Source: Candidatus Aminicenantota bacterium (GTDB taxonomy: Bacteria > Acidobacteriota > Aminicenantia > Aminicenantales > Aminicenantaceae). Taken from it: a DNA stretch of 7,645 bases. The translations under genes and the position numbers were made by a program. The notes under the pieces were generated by a model. It was not told where the DNA came from. It was given only the letters and a program-made list of their open reading frames with translations, and searched no databases. The stretch covers positions 1 through 7,645 of the forward strand of contig DAOVBT010000088.1 of the NCBI GenBank assembly GCA_030670375.1, written 5' to 3'. Numbering within the stretch: position 1 is the first letter of the stretch; each line of letters begins with the position of its first letter. This document shows positions 6,622 to 7,645 of this stretch, piece by piece.

Positions 6622-7584
6622 TTATTGACGAGGAACCTCTCCGATGTGTCTCTGATGCTCGAGACAGTCGAATAAAAGGTGACACATGATTTTAATTCCG
6701 AGAACAATGCTCCTCTCATCGGGATTAAAATAGGGGCTGTGCAGGGGCGCCATGGATGGCTTTTCAGGATCTTTAACTCCGAGGAGAAAGTAAAAACCCG
6801 GAATTTTTTGGGAGAAATAAGAAAAATCCTCGGCAACCATTTGGGGCTTGATACCCCGGACATTCCACTCTCCTAGAGTCCGGGATAGAGTGGGGGCTAA
6901 AATCGAGGCCAGATCAGGATGGTTGTATAGAGGAGGAGCCCCTTTTTTGTACTGGAAGACATAACTCGCTCCGAACGAATGGGTGATGCCGCGCACTACA
7001 TCCTCGATTAACCGGGGAATCTTTTTCCTGTTCGTCTCGCTAAGGGTTCGGATGGTTCCCTCTATGGTCACCTTTTCGGCGATGATATTGGACTTTGTTC
7101 CCCCCTCTATTTTTCCGATGGTGACAACAACCGGGTCCGTCGGATCAACAGCTCGACTTACGATGGATTGAAGACTGACGATGACCTGGGAGGAAAGAGC
7201 AATAGCATCTATTCCTTCATGGGGTCGTGCGGCATGAGAACTTTTTCCTTCGATAACGATCTGAAACCAATCCGCGCTTGCCATGATCGGGCCAGGAGAA
7301 AAATAGACTTGTCCGAGGTTTTCTGGCCAAACATGAAGACCAAGGATCGCACGAATCGGAGGGTTTTCCAGAACTCCTTCCTGGATCATGACGTCTGCTC
7401 CCCCCGCTTCACCCGCAGGAGCACCTTCTTCTGCAGGCTGAAAGATGAACTTGATATTTCCGTTGATTTTTTCTTTGAGAGTGCTCATAACTTTTGCAGT
7501 TCCCAAGGCTATGGCAACGTGAATGTCATGGCCGCATGCGTGCATGACACCAGGATTGAGAGATTTGAATGACAATCCCGTCAC
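6622..7584 (-). CDS. M20D-family amidohydrolase/peptidase, 5'-truncated open frame
   Basis: This frame encodes most of an M20D-type metal-dependent amidohydrolase (the family of HipO, N-acetyl-amino-acid and IAA-amino-acid hydrolases), which cleaves N-acyl or peptide-like amides. In this 320-aa frame the metal ligands are all visible: MHACGHD (Cys17, His19), FQPAEEG (Glu52, Glu53), LGLHVWP (His84) and the C-terminal LHSPYF (His282). GKSSHAARPHEG (113-124) opens the dimerisation/lid domain. Family members are about 390-440 aa. What is missing is the N-terminal part with HRHPE-like and ADMDALP-like motifs, the latter holding a conserved catalytic Asp. Upstream codons still resemble that motif but hit a TGA (7602-7600), so the GTG at 7584 is a nominal start only. 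Either this is a pseudogene or the 5' sequence contains errors. comEC follows after 8 nt. The substrate cannot be inferred. Confidence 0.85.
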   Translation of the reverse strand: MTGLSFKSLNPGVMHACGHDIHVAIALGTAKVMSTLKEKINGNIKFIFQPAEEGAPAGEAGGADVMIQEGVLENPPIRAILGLHVWPENLGQVYFSPGPIMASADWFQIVIEGKSSHAARPHEGIDAIALSSQVIVSLQSIVSRAVDPTDPVVVTIGKIEGGTKSNIIAEKVTIEGTIRTLSETNRKKIPRLIEDVVRGITHSFGASYVFQYKKGAPPLYNHPDLASILAPTLSRTLGEWNVRGIKPQMVAEDFSYFSQKIPGFYFLLGVKDPEKPSMAPLHSPYFNPDERSIVLGIKIMCHLLFDCLEHQRHIGEVPRQ

Positions 7585-7645
7585 ACCCGTTTTGGAATGT
7601 CAACAATCCATATCAGCTGTTGATATTTTCTTGATAAGTTCCGTA
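7585..7645 (-). pseudogene. Disrupted 5' coding sequence of the M20D amidohydrolase
   Basis: In the same frame as the amidohydrolase, the minus strand upstream of 7584 reads ISTADMDC, stop (TGA, 7602-7600), HSKTGV, then TGLSF. ADMD matches the conserved RADMDALP motif of M20D enzymes. Dropping one T at about 7605 and one TG at 7583-7582 gives ADMD-VDIPKRV-TGLSF, restoring the family's seven-residue spacing between the two landmarks. This is therefore former or misread coding sequence, not a leader. The rest of the gene lies outside the window. Confidence 0.6.

Noticed and set aside
6614..6685. Upstream GTG start for comEC (24 extra residues)
   Set aside because: The extension is polar, overlaps the amidohydrolase end and has no ribosome site; the ATG at 6613 begins right at the hydrophobic N-terminus.
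7600..7602. TGA in the amidohydrolase read as selenocysteine or a reassigned codon
   Set aside because: TGA is the true stop of lpxK, comEC and the lipoprotein gene here, and no M20 enzyme position calls for selenocysteine; two nearby indels explain it better.
1..7645. CRISPR array, tRNA/rRNA gene, insertion sequence or att site
   Set aside because: No spaced direct repeats, cloverleaf-like segments, transposase motifs or flanking inverted repeats were seen on reading both strands.

Overview
The window comes from a diderm (Gram-negative) bacterium that makes lipid A: it carries lpxK and an LpxL/HtrB-type acyltransferase. Overall G+C looks middling (I estimate mid-to-high 40s %, not counted). 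The remnant of a large BNR/WD40-like repeat protein and an orphan lipoprotein would suit an Acidobacteriota/Aminicenantes-like genome, but that is an inference from gene style, not a phylogenetic result.

Layout. (1) Positions 2754 down to 1, minus strand: a tight gene run lpxK > lpxL-like > rph > NAD-dependent sugar-nucleotide epimerase/decarboxylase (only its first 22 codons are in the window). lpxK and the acyltransferase overlap by 4 nt, the acyltransferase and rph are 7 nt apart, and the epimerase starts 20-32 nt after rph. A good sigma70-type promoter sits immediately upstream of lpxK, close enough that the message may be leaderless. (2) About 2815-3231, plus strand: a decayed, frameshifted and internally deleted C-terminal piece of a BNR/sortilin-like repeat protein. 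It fills the gap between the lpxK promoter and the next gene. (3) 3271-4199, plus strand: a near-consensus promoter, a perfect AGGAGG and a 288-aa putative lipoprotein of unknown function. (4) 4229-6613, minus strand: a full-length ComEC/Rec2 DNA-uptake channel, converging on the lipoprotein gene. (5) 6622-7645, minus strand: an M20D-type amidohydrolase just upstream of comEC, whose 5' part is broken by what look like two small indels near the window edge.

How the genes fit together. lpxK (4'-kinase) and the lpxL-like gene (secondary acylation) act in consecutive lipid A steps at the inner face of the inner membrane. The epimerase at the end of the run would feed sugar nucleotides to surface glycan synthesis; rph (tRNA 3' trimming) appears to be a passenger. 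comEC and the M20 hydrolase form a separate minus-strand pair. I found no CRISPR array, tRNA, rRNA, insertion sequence or recognisable defence system, and no convincing evidence of an undescribed multi-gene system. The most unusual items are the Gly-to-Glu change in the LpxK P-loop, the leaderless-looking lpxK promoter beside a pseudogene breakpoint, the orphan lipoprotein with an atypical lipobox, and the broken amidohydrolase 5' end.
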